Shown: positions 37,478 to 51,100 of the stretch, one piece after another | How the letters are laid out: every line of letters starts with the position of its first letter | How positions within the stretch are numbered: the stretch's first letter is position 1 | Assembly: GCA_035771175.1 (NCBI GenBank) | Contig: CM069600.1 | Coordinates: 12,845,920 to 12,909,919 of the forward strand | Direction of reading: 5' to 3' | DNA from: Paratinospora sagittata | Lineage: Eukaryota > Streptophyta > Magnoliopsida > Ranunculales > Menispermaceae | DNA: 64,000 bases | Program-made: the position numbers and the translations under genes | The notes under the pieces: generated by a model | The model's input: the letters and a program-made list of their open reading frames with translations, nothing else | The model's database searches: none | Told to the model about the DNA's origin: nothing

Positions 37478-38672
37478 GGGGAATAGTTTGGCAATGATAA
37501 TCGTAGAAATTTGTGGAAGGAATTGTGAAGTTGATGAATTGGACAGCACACACATTGAGGTGTTTGTGCTGTAAATTTGGTGTGAAGTTGACTTGGCCAA
37601 TTTGTTGTGTATTGTGAGTATTTCTATCTTGGTTTTTATGTTTGGCATTGTAATATATAAACTCTGTTTTTATGAATGAATAGCATGTATGTTTACATTG
37701 TTTTGCATTGTTTCTAGAATGCATAAAACCTTTGTTTTGAAACATCGAACATACTTAGGCTTACAAGGGTAAGAAAAATATGTGATCATTTTCATAGGGC
37801 TAAGTCTGTAAATGAGGCCCTGGAATGATCGAATGGATGGTTAGGTGAGTTAAGTTCTCCTTATGAATGCATAGTATGGATATAGACTTACCCATACACC
37901 GGACTGCGACTGAATGGTGAGATAAGTTGAGTTATCTCTATATATACATGATAGGGATACAAACTCACTTATTTACCTGATAGTGAGGATTTGCTATTTA
38001 TGCATTGTATGATATATAGAGTGGCGCAAATATGTACTTGATTCATGTATTGTTATTTATATGATGTTTAAATGCCATGATTTGTATAAATGTTTATGTA
38101 ATGCCATAGATAGATTATTCACTGAGCTTGTTGTAGCTCACCCCAACTTCCCTATATTTCTGGATGTTGATCACAAAGGCAAGGGCAAGGCTCTGGAAAG
38201 TTGATCTGAACTTGTCGGATTGCTAATGTCAGTTTGTGTGTAAGGAAATGGGTTTATGTTTATTATTTTGGTTATGTATGTATATATATAACACTACTTA
38301 TGGTATGTATAAAATGGTAGTGAGTTGTATATATATGGTTAGGGATATGTGTTTTGTGGGATTTGGAACTAATGAATGTGAGAATGGAATGACTTGATGT
38401 TTTTATTGAGGATAGGCATATATGGAATTGGATGTGATATATGCATGTTATGTGAGATCTTAATCTTGATTTATGTGTTTGGATTTGATGATGTGGAATA
38501 TCAGGTGTATGTGGATCCTCATATTTATGGGGAGGTTCTACCGAAATTTTTAGTGAATTTTGTGTTTGTTTTTTTTAGAACGAAGGCTGACAGAGTATCG
38601 TATACGTTTATGTATGGAGTCTAAGGTATTTTGTGTCGGTAGTGACGTCACCCTATGGAGGGGGTCGCGACA
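37478..38672 (+). mobile_element. Ty3 LTR fragment (right part)
   Basis: CACTGAGCTTGTTGTAGCTC near 38118 followed by CACCCC is the conserved Tekay-like LTR segment. GTGACGTCACC and GGGGTCGCGACA close the fragment at 38672, like the ends of the other Ty3 LTRs here. The left end is unclear. Confidence 0.55.
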
Positions 38673-39188
38673 ATACATGATACCACAGGTTGAATTATTT
38701 ACTAAACTCGTTGTATGCTCACCATATTTCTCGTTTCTTTCAGGTTCTGACAGGAAAGGAAAAGGGAAAACTTAGGAGTAATAGTTGATACACTCTTGAT
38801 TTTCTTCTTTGATGTATGTTTTGATATTTTGAGTTTCCTTATGACTTTGTATTTTGTTGGATATATTTGTAACACTATGATATATGTATAATTATCACGT
38901 AAATGGGATATGGGATGCTTGTGGAATTTATATGAGATCTAAGGATTAGTAGACATTATGTGAATGTTTGATATGCTATGGAGTTAATGTTTTGTGAAAA
39001 TTGAATATTGTTTTATCAGGTGGCGTTGGAACTTGTGATTTTATTTTATTAATTTTATGGTGAAACTCTGCCAAAATTTTGGTGAATTTGGTTATTGAGA
39101 AAGGCTGACAGGGTTTCAGGTATGTCATGGTACGACATACTTGAAATTTTGTGTCAATCATGACATCACCTGAGAAGGGGTCGTGACA
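38673..39188 (+). mobile_element. Second Ty3 LTR 3' end
   Basis: Another copy of the LTR 3' half: TTTACTAAACTCGTTGTATG, TTTCAGGTTCTGACAGGAAA, GAAACTCTGCCAAAATTTTG and end GGGGTCGTGACA at 39188. It abuts the end of the previous fragment, so two LTR 3' ends stand in tandem. Confidence 0.55.
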
Positions 39189-40412
39189 ATTGATGTATCT
39201 AATTATATTGTATTACATGTTTCAAGTTATATGGATCCTTACCAAAGTCTGAGATCAAATTGTCCTGTCTTTAAAGTTGCATTTTATGTTGGGTGCATCA
39301 AGTGCATGAAAATTGTGAAACCTTCTCATCTAGATATGGTTCTTCATTAACTAGGCTACATCCAAACAATTCCACCAAGGCCTCTTCGTCCTGTACAAGC
39401 AAATATGGGGGCCCAAAAGCGAATAATACCAAGTGGTGTACACCTTATATGATCAGACACAGAAGTGATGGGATAGTCATGTGTTGTCTGTTCGAGCACA
39501 TGGTCAGCATATAACATGTTCATGGGATGCAATTCTCAATTATCTCTAATGATATAATTTTGTATCTCCTGCAGTCGTTCAAAACCCAGAATATTGAAAC
39601 ATTAGTGGCTCTCAAGAAAGGAATGCGGACAATGAGCCAAATATAGTAATTGATATTGCATTCTTTTTTCAAATTACATAAGTTTTCTTGTAAATGTTCT
39701 CACGTATTTTTTTTTCCAAATTATATTGTATTCACTTTATTATTTCCCTAATTTTCTCATGTATTTGGTTTATTTGAAAATATTCTCTATAACAGCGAAT
39801 CAAACAGGCATTGGACATTGTATTGTAATGAAGATCCAAAAAGGAATAAAAGCTGACACTTTGTGTGTGATTGTGGCCATAGACTCCATCATTGATGTCC
39901 TTGGGTGGTTCTGACGATAGTGTTGGAAAATTTGGATCCATAAGCCATACACGAAGTTCAAAAAACGTGACCTTTTAATGACTATTATCAGATTTGAAAA
40001 CTTGAATACCGTTCAAAAGGTAAAAATTTTAAAAATAACATTCTGTAAATAACTAGTCTCAAAATCTCAAAAAATTGTTTTCCAACCTAGCAAACAAAAA
40101 GTGTTTTACCTTTTCTTTTCTTTTTTGAATTTTCAAATACAGAAAACAGTTTCTGAATGGGGCCTAAATAATTATACATATATCCCTAAGTATTGTGTCT
40201 ATTCCTTTTCCTCCAAAATACAAAGTTCAAGATGTATATTTTAAGTAATAAAATTTTGTCAGATCAACTAACTCTGCTAAAAGAAAAGTGTAGAGAAATA
40301 TGAGAAGGGTCAGATGAGAGCTCAGAACATTCCAAACCATAACTATTAGGGGCCAAAGGATGATGAAGCAAGATAAACAAGATAATAATAAAAACAAAAA
40401 ACAAAAAAAGAA
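39189..40412. other. No gene recognised
   Basis: A short plus-strand frame near 39362-39470 (PPRPLRPVQANMGAQKR..) is flanked by plausible splice-like sequences but matches nothing I know. Otherwise AT-rich intergenic DNA downstream of EXO1. Confidence 0.4.
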
Positions 40413-40550
40413 AAATGCTTTGGAAACACACTTTGTTAACATTGCCCTTAAGAATTATTAGATTACCTCGAATTACACATCAACACGTGATTCGAGACGA
40501 TCCAACAACTCTCAGAGACAATGTTAACAAAGTGTGTTAGTTAAAGCATT
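40413..40550. mobile_element. Hairpin element, MITE-like, 138 bp
   Basis: ACACACTTTGTTAACATTG at 40426-40444 has a perfect reverse complement at 40519-40537. The stem extends outward through AATGCTTT/AAAGCATT with a short mismatch. Inside the loop CTCGAAT..ATTCGAG makes a second stem. It could be a MITE or a small-RNA hairpin. No clear target duplication was seen. Confidence 0.6.
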
Positions 40551-41430
40551 ACTCAAAAATAAAAATAAAAAAATTGCATGTTCATTTCCATTATTTCCAC
40601 CTATAGTATCAAACAGCCTCGAGCAATAATCTTTTCAATGAAACAAAAAATTATGCATTTTGCCTCTTGAATCAATTGATGAAAACAAGTAAATGTTCAA
40701 TACATGTTAAACTAACTTTCCCCTTTCCTGAAAGAGATCACATAATTATAAATTGACTCAATCCAAATTGTCTCTTGATGACCCAAAGAAGATGAAGTAT
40801 TAGCATGCTTCATATATTTGATCTTTTCAATGGGTATCCCATGGATGGAAGAAGCTCAGTTCATACTTTCACTTCCAAAACTTCAAGATTTCTTTGTCAG
40901 ATGAGTCATCCAGATTTCCATTCTAACCATTCGCCGAATCAATCAATTCATCCAAATCTATGATACCCCCAGAATCTATTTTCATAAGCAGTTGGAACAA
41001 AAGAGTGCAAGAGCAAGTTTAAAAATTATTAGGAAAAAAAAAAAAGAAAAAGAAAAACAGAACATTAACTACTAAGAAAGTGAAAGTTATTGTCTGATGA
41101 TAAGCAGATGTGACTAATTTTGTAAAATCATAATATTTTGCAAGTCTAACTAGTCTTGAGGTATTTATGACAATGCAAGCGAAAGTTGCTAACTTAACAA
41201 ATTTAAACTGAACAATATATTATAATTGAATTTATATTTTTCTAGATTAAGAAATATAGATTGAAGAAGAAATGATTCTCACAATAAAATAGCATAAAAC
41301 CAAGTACTGGGACAATGCAAATTACATGAAATGTGTTGCAAACTTACCAGCACCAAAACTGCTGCAACTGAAATGGTTGTTTATAGTTTGGCATCCGAAG
41401 ATTATGGGACTTGTTAAAGATTAATCACAC
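40551..41430. other. 3' flank of EXO1
   Basis: AT-rich; expected to hold the EXO1 3' untranslated region and poly(A) site just left of 41431 on the minus strand. I could not fix the poly(A) signal. Confidence 0.35.
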
Positions 41431-41521
41431 TTAAGATTTTTGTGCGGCTGAAGAAGATCTCTTCTGATTTTTGCTTGGTAGATATGAAAACTTACTTACA
41501 TGCGGTGGTATATTGGTTGAC
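41431..41521 (-). CDS. EXO1: EXO1 last exon with stop codon
   Basis: Acceptor CTTGCAG, 91 nt. [19 protein letters not shown].. to TAA at 41431-41433. The SKFxYxPSK pattern is usual at the EXO1 C-terminus. A perfect donor-like GTAAGT lies inside it at 41494-41499. Confidence 0.9.
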
Positions 41522-44500
41522 CTGCAAGAAACTCAAGCAATTTGGTATATTTTTCTACAAATAGAGACTAGGAAGCATATATTTATTAGGAATCAAATAC
41601 ATAAGCACGCATTACCTAGTACAATGTGTGTTGAGAACATCTTTCAGAGGGGCACGAAGACCACTGGCACGAGAACCAGCAGCAGAGGTATACTTGAATG
41701 AAGTCATCGCAGAAAGAAATCTTTCCATTGATTTTTCTGCTACATCAGAATAATAATTTATGTGGGAAATGCTGGATCCAAATTTCTCATCACCTGTGCC
41801 TGTCTCCATAGATTTACTCTCCAATTCATTTGCACAATCACCTGTCGGAATGAAATAAATTGAATTCTGATGTAATTTACTTTGAAGGGTGGCTCAAAAA
41901 AATATATATATTAGGTAGATGATGAAAAAGTAAAAGAAATGATTATAGGAAATGAAAGTTAATGTAACAATAACATAAGACACCAATAACATAAATGGGA
42001 AAGTAAATAAATACATACTTCTAAATGATAAGTACATAACCTATCTTTTACATGGTAGAAAGCTTCACTAACATTCACACTCAGCATAATTTTTTTGGGC
42101 TAAAAAATAGTTCCACATCGGTTGAATTTCCTGACATAATTTGATCTATGTACAGATTTAAAAGACATCATTACCATATGTTAAAAAAACTTCAATTGTC
42201 AATATTGCTTTTATTTCAAAGTTCTAACCACTAGTGCTTCCTTCTATCTGGTCAAGGAATTTTGTTCTAAATTCTATGGAGAAACCTCACATTGCTGTTG
42301 GATTAGTATCGTCACTATGGAAACCTAACTAGGAGAGAGAGAAAAAAAAAACCAACTATTAAACACTTAGACTACAGAGACGAAAAAAAAAACATGTTTG
42401 ATTAATCATCTCAATCTAATTTATATTAATAAATCTTACTTGAGGTTACAGGTGAGTTCAATTTTCAACCAGAAGCATTTCTAGATCTCTACTGTCATGG
42501 AGAAACCGACTGTTAGCACACTAACACTAACACTAACACTAAAACCATTAAACTTGTGTGAGCTAGACCAGATTTCTTAGAACTAAACCATATCATAAAT
42601 ACTAATGTATGAGTTGCTAGTGATAAAATAAGCCAATCCAAGCCCAAAAAATAAATTGGGGTTATGTGCATAAAGAAGTTGAATTTAGCTTAAGAGTAAG
42701 CAGACTACAATAGAACTTACATCTAGAACTCAACAAAATAGCCACAAGAGAAATTATAAAAAAGTATGAGACCTCAATTCAAATGTACAAAATATGACTA
42801 GAAGGCTAGCAGGACCAGAATTAAATGAATAAAGAAAATGAGCCTAATAGAATGGGCCTAAATTTTAATAGACTAAAACAAGGGATGGTAGTATTCATAA
42901 AGTCAAAAAGTGAAATTGACATTCTCTACGTGTGGAGTGGGTTTGTTGTTTGAGTAGTTATTCATGAACTTTTTTCTCTAACATGCTATTGGTAGTGTTT
43001 CCACTGCATTGGATGGGTCACACTTTTGGCATCTGCTGTACTTTTCCTACACCCTAAACCCTTTGTGTAATTTATGCTTTCATATGATGGACTCAACCAC
43101 ATGGTTCTATAGGAGACAAACTTAGCTTAAATGCAGTGGTTTGTCAACTGTTAAATCAAACTACATCATAGGATCCATTACAAAATACAAATTGACAAAT
43201 AGTAATGTTGATTCATACTTGCAATAGATGGTAATGCAATTGCCCGTTTATGCTTTCCTTCTGATGTGTCCTGGAGATATTTAAAATTAAAATAAAATAA
43301 AATTAGAGAGATAGGAAAAGGAGAGATAAACTAAAATCAACAAAATAAAGTGTAATTACATACATCCTGGGTTCTTTCAGTGGAGATCAACTTCCTCTTT
43401 TTAATATAACTGTGAACATCGTCACTTCCAGCTGAGTTGCTTTCAGGGACAGTACTTTCATGATCAACATTACCATCATCAGCCCTCCCAGAAACGAATT
43501 CTTCATTTTTTCCTTGTTGATTATTCTCATTTGTTGACTTTTGTTTAAAATATGAACTCACTACCACTTTTCTGCTTGTTGATCTCATTTTGCTCTCAGC
43601 TCCATCAAATTTTAACTCTCTGTCTTGACTTTTGTGCAGTGTTATACAAGGTTTACAAACTGCCTGTGCAGAAAGTTTCAAACTTGCAACATGTTCTGAA
43701 CTTCCTGAATAACCTGGCATATTATTATGCTTTTAATACCATAGGTTCAAATATGAAAAACAAAAGTTCTGATCTAAACACAGGAAAATTTGTCATATCT
43801 GATATGAGAGTCATTCCATACCAATTAGAGACTTGGAAGAAAGAGAAGAATCCGAGACAGAACCATAGCCCACCTGAAACAGAGAGGAAAAAAAAAGCAT
43901 TTACAACAGAAGAGAATAAGATTGTAAGTTACCATCACTAAGTTTCTAATACAGAGAATTTAACAAGAAGTAAGTAAAATAACATTTTTGCATATGTACA
44001 CACAAAATTAGCATGAGTACTGACGGACAATATCCCTGCATTGAGCAAGGATCCACGCAAGGCATTTGAACTAGCAGGAGACTCTTCTTCATGAACAAGG
44101 TCTACTGAAATAGGAGATTCATTTGTTGAATCCAAATTCTTTGGCATAACCCGGGGTGCCCTGAAAGCCTTCTTTGCTTCATCAGATGCAGAACCTTCAG
44201 ATGTTAGAATAGATAAACATTAACATATAGGAATAGGAAAAATGAAAACCTCAGAAATTAAAATATATATATATTGCCCTGATTGACGCACTAAAAATAT
44301 GAAAAATGCCATCCATCCAATGAGATTGAAAGATACAAAAATTTCCATTCAATTTGTTCAACAAAGATTCTTATTGATTTGATATATTAGCAACCTTACC
44401 ATTTCAATTTTTTTCCTAATTTAAGTTAAGATAGGTTTTTCTAACTATATGAAGCATTGCTAAGAAAGTTCTGACTAACGCACAGATAATGTGTGTTATT

Positions 44501-45162
44501 GTTTGATTGTTAGAAAAGTGAGTGATCCAACCAGGCAAATTGGATTTTTGCTCAACATTTGCCCAACCTTCCAACCAAAAGACTTTACTTTCATTTCTTA
44601 GTTGTTTGACCCCATTAAGGATCCTTTAGATCACATCTAATGCAGAGAGAATTTGAGCTATAGATAAAGTAGTAGGTTAAATTTCACAAAAGAGAATCCT
44701 AGCCATTGATCAACAAGCTGTTTATAGCAATTAGCCTGAATTTAAGGATATTTCCAAATGTTTAGTCAATTCTTTTTGAAATCCATACCTAATATCTATG
44801 ACTGAATTAGAAACCTAGTCTTTGTTGTTTTAAACTTCTTTTGGCTCCTCTATTGTTTATAACTTTGCTGTCAAGATTGAAAAGAGGTAGAGAGTTTTTT
44901 GCTCATAAAAGAGATTTAAAGAACAGACAGTTTGATCCAAGGTAGTTTTATCCCTAGAGATGTGGACATTACATCTGATTTCACATAATATTTTGACAAC
45001 AACATTCAGGAGAAATAATAATAAATAAACTGACTAACTTCTGCATGATATATCATCAGGAAAAAATAGATGAAACTCTTTTAAGAACCTGCTTTAGCAT
45101 TCTAAAAGTGGAATCATTCCAAACATCAGAATCAAGCTATTCACACACACACATACATAGGT

Positions 45163-45194
<32 letters not shown>

Positions 45195-48100
45195 TAGTAC
45201 AGAAGTAGTTAGTTAAGGTATTTTTCTGTGCAGGCAAATCAAGTTTGTTCCTCATTGTTTCGGACTTAAAAATCTTAGCCCGGTAAGTTGTATGGAGCAT
45301 AGGCCCATCGCAAAAATTCTCCCCCTGTTAACCAAAAGAGAATGAAAGGTACAAATTAGGCGAAGAAAAAGAAGATTCTTAGAATGTAAATAAACTAATT
45401 TGAATTGTCATGCCTACAATAACATCAAGAAAGATGATAATATGTGTCCTTACCAAGATCATATATACATCATTAACAAGATAGCTAATGAAAGCTACAG
45501 GTAAATTAGAGATAGAACTCATAGTTTTGTACCTTTGATCTTCTAATTTTGCAGTTCTTAACCAAAAAGCCTAGTCCAAACTAACAGCATGCTATGAGCC
45601 ATCAACTAACTTTCAAAGAATTCTTCTCCAGAAAACAAATTGATTACAAGTACTCTAAAATCCTCAGTAAAAGCATTTTTCTATTTTAGAATTTCTATTG
45701 GTTGAATTAAGTTCTCAAATGAACAATAGTATTGTAAGAATCACTAGTGGAATTCTCCACATTTACATGCATGTATTGCTAAAGAAAAAAAAAACCCAAA
45801 TGATATTTTGACAAAATACTTAGTAGTCCTACTTCATAGTTCATACTTTAATTATATCATTCAAAATCATTTTTTATTTTAGATACGTGGCTCAAAAAAT
45901 TCTCGGGATGATTGCAGTTACAAACATAGAATTGTGCGATACCATTTTAGCAACATGCCAACAGAATATTGTTTCTTTAGTCAAGCTTCCAAGGGAACAA
46001 TTTTCTTTCTTTCTTTTTTCTTTTTTTTTTGTTATGTTTTTTTTTTTTGTTTTGTTTTTTTTTTTAGAGGAAACAAAAGGATAACTATATTAATCATGCT
46101 AAGAATCATAGTTTTAGAAATACATTGAGGCCCGCCTCACCTCAAGTCTATTGAAAACTGCCTTAAGTCTATTTTCTTTTTTTCTTTTTTAAAGTTCTAA
46201 TCTTAATTATTTAGGAGAGATCCATGTTTTAAAATTCCAAGCCTAAATTCGAGGCCGTTTTTCTATTACATTTTCCAATTTTTCTAAAATACTTCAGCTG
46301 ATATTAGTATAAATACGCAAGTTCCTTTTCCTTTCTTAAAAATTCTAATGTCAATTACTAGGAGATATTCAAGTTTTGAAACTCAAAGCCTAAACTTCTC
46401 ATAGACTACATACACATTACCAAGTGAACTTTTAATGCCAATTGTTTTTATAAGTTTACTGAAAGGAGCATCATCAAATATTATTAAAAAGAAAAAAGAA
46501 AAAAAGAGTTGTAAACATAAAAAAGTTGCTAAAGATTGTATAAACTAAGAAGTAGTAGTACTATAATTATATTTGTTTCCTCTCAAAAAACAAAAAAAAG
46601 TTATAATAAACTATTAAAAACTTATATGCCAAATTGAAACCCTTTCTTTTGATTAGTGGTTAGGGGGAGTAGCAATACTTGGCTCGCTTGAAATGGTAAT
46701 GAAAGGGGGTGGTAAACTACTTTTCAAAATGACACAATCAGCTGTATGCTAGCCAACACACCACACCCTTACACGTATGTGCTTATATATATAGGGTAGG
46801 TTCTTGGGTAAGAACTAGATAGCACCTCCAAAGCCATGTTGCTGCAAATGCCTTGTTCCTGAACTCCAGATTACCAATCCCAAGACCACCCTTGCAAACC
46901 AACAATTGCACAATCATCCAATTGACCAATTGACAATTTCTTTCACCATCCACACCTTACCATAAGAATGATCGCATCATCTTTTTAATGTTGCTGGCCT
47001 CCCCTACAGGAATCTTGAATAATGAGAGGAAATATGTAGGAATAGTAGACAAAACCGATTTAATTAAAGGAAACCTCCCCCCCTTTGGACAAGAAATATC
47101 TTTTCCATCCTTCCAGCCTTTTTAAAACCTTTGCAACTACCATATTACCCAGAACTAAACCAAGGTAGTTCAAGGGCCAAGACTCAATGGGACAACCGAT
47201 TTTATTGGCTAGTGAAACAAGGAGACCATTAACCACATTAATGCCAGCTAACTGGCATTTGCTCATAGCCTCATATTGACTTTTAGGCCAGACATACTAC
47301 AAAAGCATTGTAGAATGCAGATGGATGCCATGACGTTGTCTTCAGACCCATGCAAAAGGAATAAGGTGTCGTCAGCATATTGCAAGTGGGCAACTTCGAC
47401 ATTGTCCTTACCACAGAAAAACCCTGCACAATGGAGCATTCCCAACCTCTACTCAACAACCTACTCAAGACGTCTGCATCCAAAGGAAATAATAATGGTG
47501 AAAGAGGGTCCCCTTGTCTCAAGCCCCTTTATCCAAAGAATTTACCTCGAGGTCTACCGTTAACCATAATTGAATAAGTAACCGATCTCAAACAGCAATT
47601 AATCCATAAACGCCATCTATCACCCATCCCCTTCCTCTGCATCACATAATCTGGAATATCCCAATCAACCATATCATATGCTTTAACAAAATCAGCTTTG
47701 CAGACCACCCCCGACTTCTTCCTGCATCGATAATCCTCCACTGCCTTTTAGCTACCAACACTACATCTAATATTTGTCTCCCATGAATGAACGTTGAATG
47801 AGAAGAAGATGCAGTCGTGTGAAGCACTAATCTCAATCTGAATAATAAAATTTTCGCAATGATCTTGTACAAGTTGGTTACCAAACTCATTGATATGTAA
47901 TCCGAGACCTTCTAAGAATTTAACTTCTTCAGGATAAGGCAGATAATAAGTCTCATTAGTCTTTATATTGACCACTCCTTGATGATAAAAGTCCATCAAC
48001 ACCTACATGAGATCAAATTTAGGAACTCCCACGACTGCTGATAAAAATGTCCATTATAACCGTTGTACCCAAAAAAAAGGAAAATACCAAAAAAAGCCGA

Positions 48101-51100
48101 AAAATCTACACCGGCGAGCTAAGGAGCAACTTGCCGGCCCAAAAACCGAAGACCCCCTCGACCACGGTCAAGGTAGACAACCTCAACCACGGTTGAGGGA
48201 ATTACCTTGACCATGGCCGAGGCCCCTTCAACCACGACCAAGGAGCCTCCTTGGCCACGGCCGAATAGGCCACCTCGGCCGTGACTGAGGCCCCTTTGGT
48301 CAAGGCCAAAGGGGTATCCACAGCCATGGTCGAGGCTCCATTGACCACGGTCAAGGAGCCCCCTCGACCACAGCTAAGGAGGCCTCCTCGACCACGGCCA
48401 AGGGGCAACCTCAACAGTGGCCGAGGGTCTCTTTCGGCCATGGTCAAGGGCTTCCTTTAGCCACAACAGAAGGCCCCCCTCGGCCACATCCAAGGTCACC
48501 TTAGACCTTGGTCGAGGCATCTCTTCTGTTACAACCAAGAGGTTTTGCCAACCCCAACCGAGGCTCCGCCTCGATCCCAATCAACAACTTTCCCCAACAG
48601 GATCGAGAGGCTCACCTCGGCCCCTCACTCATGATGACCTGAGGCACACTATGCCAACACAGATCGCGATGAATTAGATCATTCATCCATCCCTGATAAG
48701 GAAAAGACTTAAATGCCTCCTAGCAATAAATGCAGGGAATCCACCCTTCACTATAAAAGGAGCCTCAGTCGACTAGAAAACGGTATGTTGGGAATTCAAT
48801 CTCTCTACACTTGCTATTTCTTTTCCACAAAGATTAACTTAAGCATCGAAGTGTTTTCGGTGATACCCCCCGGTGCCACCTCCCTTTTCAAGTGAAACGC
48901 AAGGCAACTGATTGGAGACCAGAGAGCTCGAAGAAGAAGGAGACTCATTAGTTCCTTTTCAGCAAACTTTGTCACCACATCAAGAGGGTGAAGTTTTCGG
49001 TTGAAACAATAACTAAAGACATTGATATATCAAGTTTGTATCTCAAATGCTTGGCATTGCTATGTCATAAGGTAAATATATGTAAATTAGCTCAAGTTTG
49101 TATATATTTCATGTTTCTCTAGTTACTCGTGATATATATTACCCGGACTCTTTACTTTAGCCCGACGTACCCGTGTCCGACAATTTATCATACGACATGG
49201 GTATGGAATATGTGTCCGACACTTTAGATATTAGAATATTACTATGTAGATTCTCCAATGGAAAGAAAAGAAAGAATGAAAGAAGATAATGATTAATAGG
49301 TGAAATTCACTTAAATGGGAGAATAAAACGGACAATAAATGAGTGAAAAGTAGAAAAAAAAAATGAAAGAATAACATATAATATAGTTGAGTCCCTGTAT
49401 CCTAGAATTTGAAAATGAACAAATCGGTCCTCTAGATTTGTACACGTATCCTACACCCATACCCGAGTCCAGGTAACATAGCTCATGATATTTGATAGAA
49501 ATGTTACACCTCATACTGTCTCGAGGCTTATGCCTAGCCTCATAAAGAAAAATCGACTCGCTTACGCCTCACAAGTTTTAAAACCTTGATAAGAATTAAA
49601 CCCTAAATACTTATTATTAATAAAAAAAATTATTTTCTTTAAAAAAAAAAAAAAAAAAAACCTAGAAGGCCAAGGAGCACCAGTGGTGCTCCACGTCTCA
49701 CTCACTAAATCAAAAGAAATTACATTAAATTTGCCCAATCCCTAAGCCAAACCAATATGGGATACCCACCTACTAAACCAAAAGACACCACCAAACTAGA
49801 TGCTAATAACTTGGAGATAATCAGACAGAGAGGCATCTATTCTAAAAATTTCTAAGATTTTTGTCACTCTAAACGGGTCACATCATTGCGAAGAAAGCTA
49901 CTTTCCCAAATTCTAAAGATCTTCTTGTCCAACTACCCAAGTGGTTAAGAGAAAATCACTCTTTACAATTTGAAGGAGACATTAACTTGATGCCTAAGAA
50001 CCAATCCCACCTAGGCCACAAAGATTTTTCAAAAGCACAACAAAAAAAAATAAATGCCATGAGAACTCCCCATCCTGCATGCAAAGAACACAACATCGTG
50101 GACGGTGCAAGGGACAAGAAGAACACACCTAGAGAACTTTGCATGTGCTAACCTTATTATGAGCCACCAACCATCCTAGCAACTTTACTTTAGATAGAAT
50201 ATGAGCTTTTTGAATGGCCCAAGCTACAGGAAAAGGCGGGAAAGCATCGGTGTAACGCCCCGTATATGAAAATACATGCTATATTTACGGGGTATTAGTA
50301 AATAAATAAAATTATTAAATGAAAATGATACATATGAGATCATCCTATATGGGTGCTTACAAGTTAAAAATGGAGTTGAATTAACTTGATTAATTTATGG
50401 GGTGAGTTGGTTAACTCTTGAGCATGAGGGATATGAAATAAGAAAAAGAAAAAGAAAAAGAAAAATAAAAATAAAAATAAAAAGAAGGAAAGAAGTTGCA
50501 CGAGAGGAAAGAAGCAGAATGAAGGAGAAAAGGAACGAAAGAAGGAGAAAAGGAAAACGACGAATTTGCGGCCAAATCTGACGTGCCGGTAAGCTATTTT
50601 TGTTACTTTTCGTCGTGAAATTGATCTTTAACAAGTGTATGACGATTCCAGTGGAGTAATTTTAGCTATGGGAGTTGTTTTACAGTGTTTTCAAAATTGG
50701 GGTTTTGACCCAACTTGAATGAAAATTTGCTCGAAAGGTTGAAAAACACTCCCTAGACTGTAGGAGCCCCGAATATGTGGTTAGATTTCATTTATTTGTT
50801 CATTTGAAATTTTTATGGTTGTTGGAAGTTTGTTGGAAGTTAGAGTTTATATTGGAAACCTTTCGAATCATACTAAAACCCGATGAAACTCTAGTTTAAG
50901 GCTATAGAATGGTAGAATGAACTGTTGTGAGTCCATCAATGCTAATTTTATGATTTTTGGAGACCGTTTGGCAATTTTAGTAAAAATTATCCATGTTTCC
51001 AATGAACAGTGATGTGAACAGGAATGTGAACAGTGATGTGAACAGTACTGTGATTATTTCCTGTGAATAAAATGGAATTGGAATCCAGTGAAACTCCGGT

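Noticed and set aside
48202..48677. Several overlapping frames on both strands
   Set aside because: Produced by the GC-rich minisatellite, which lacks stops by composition.
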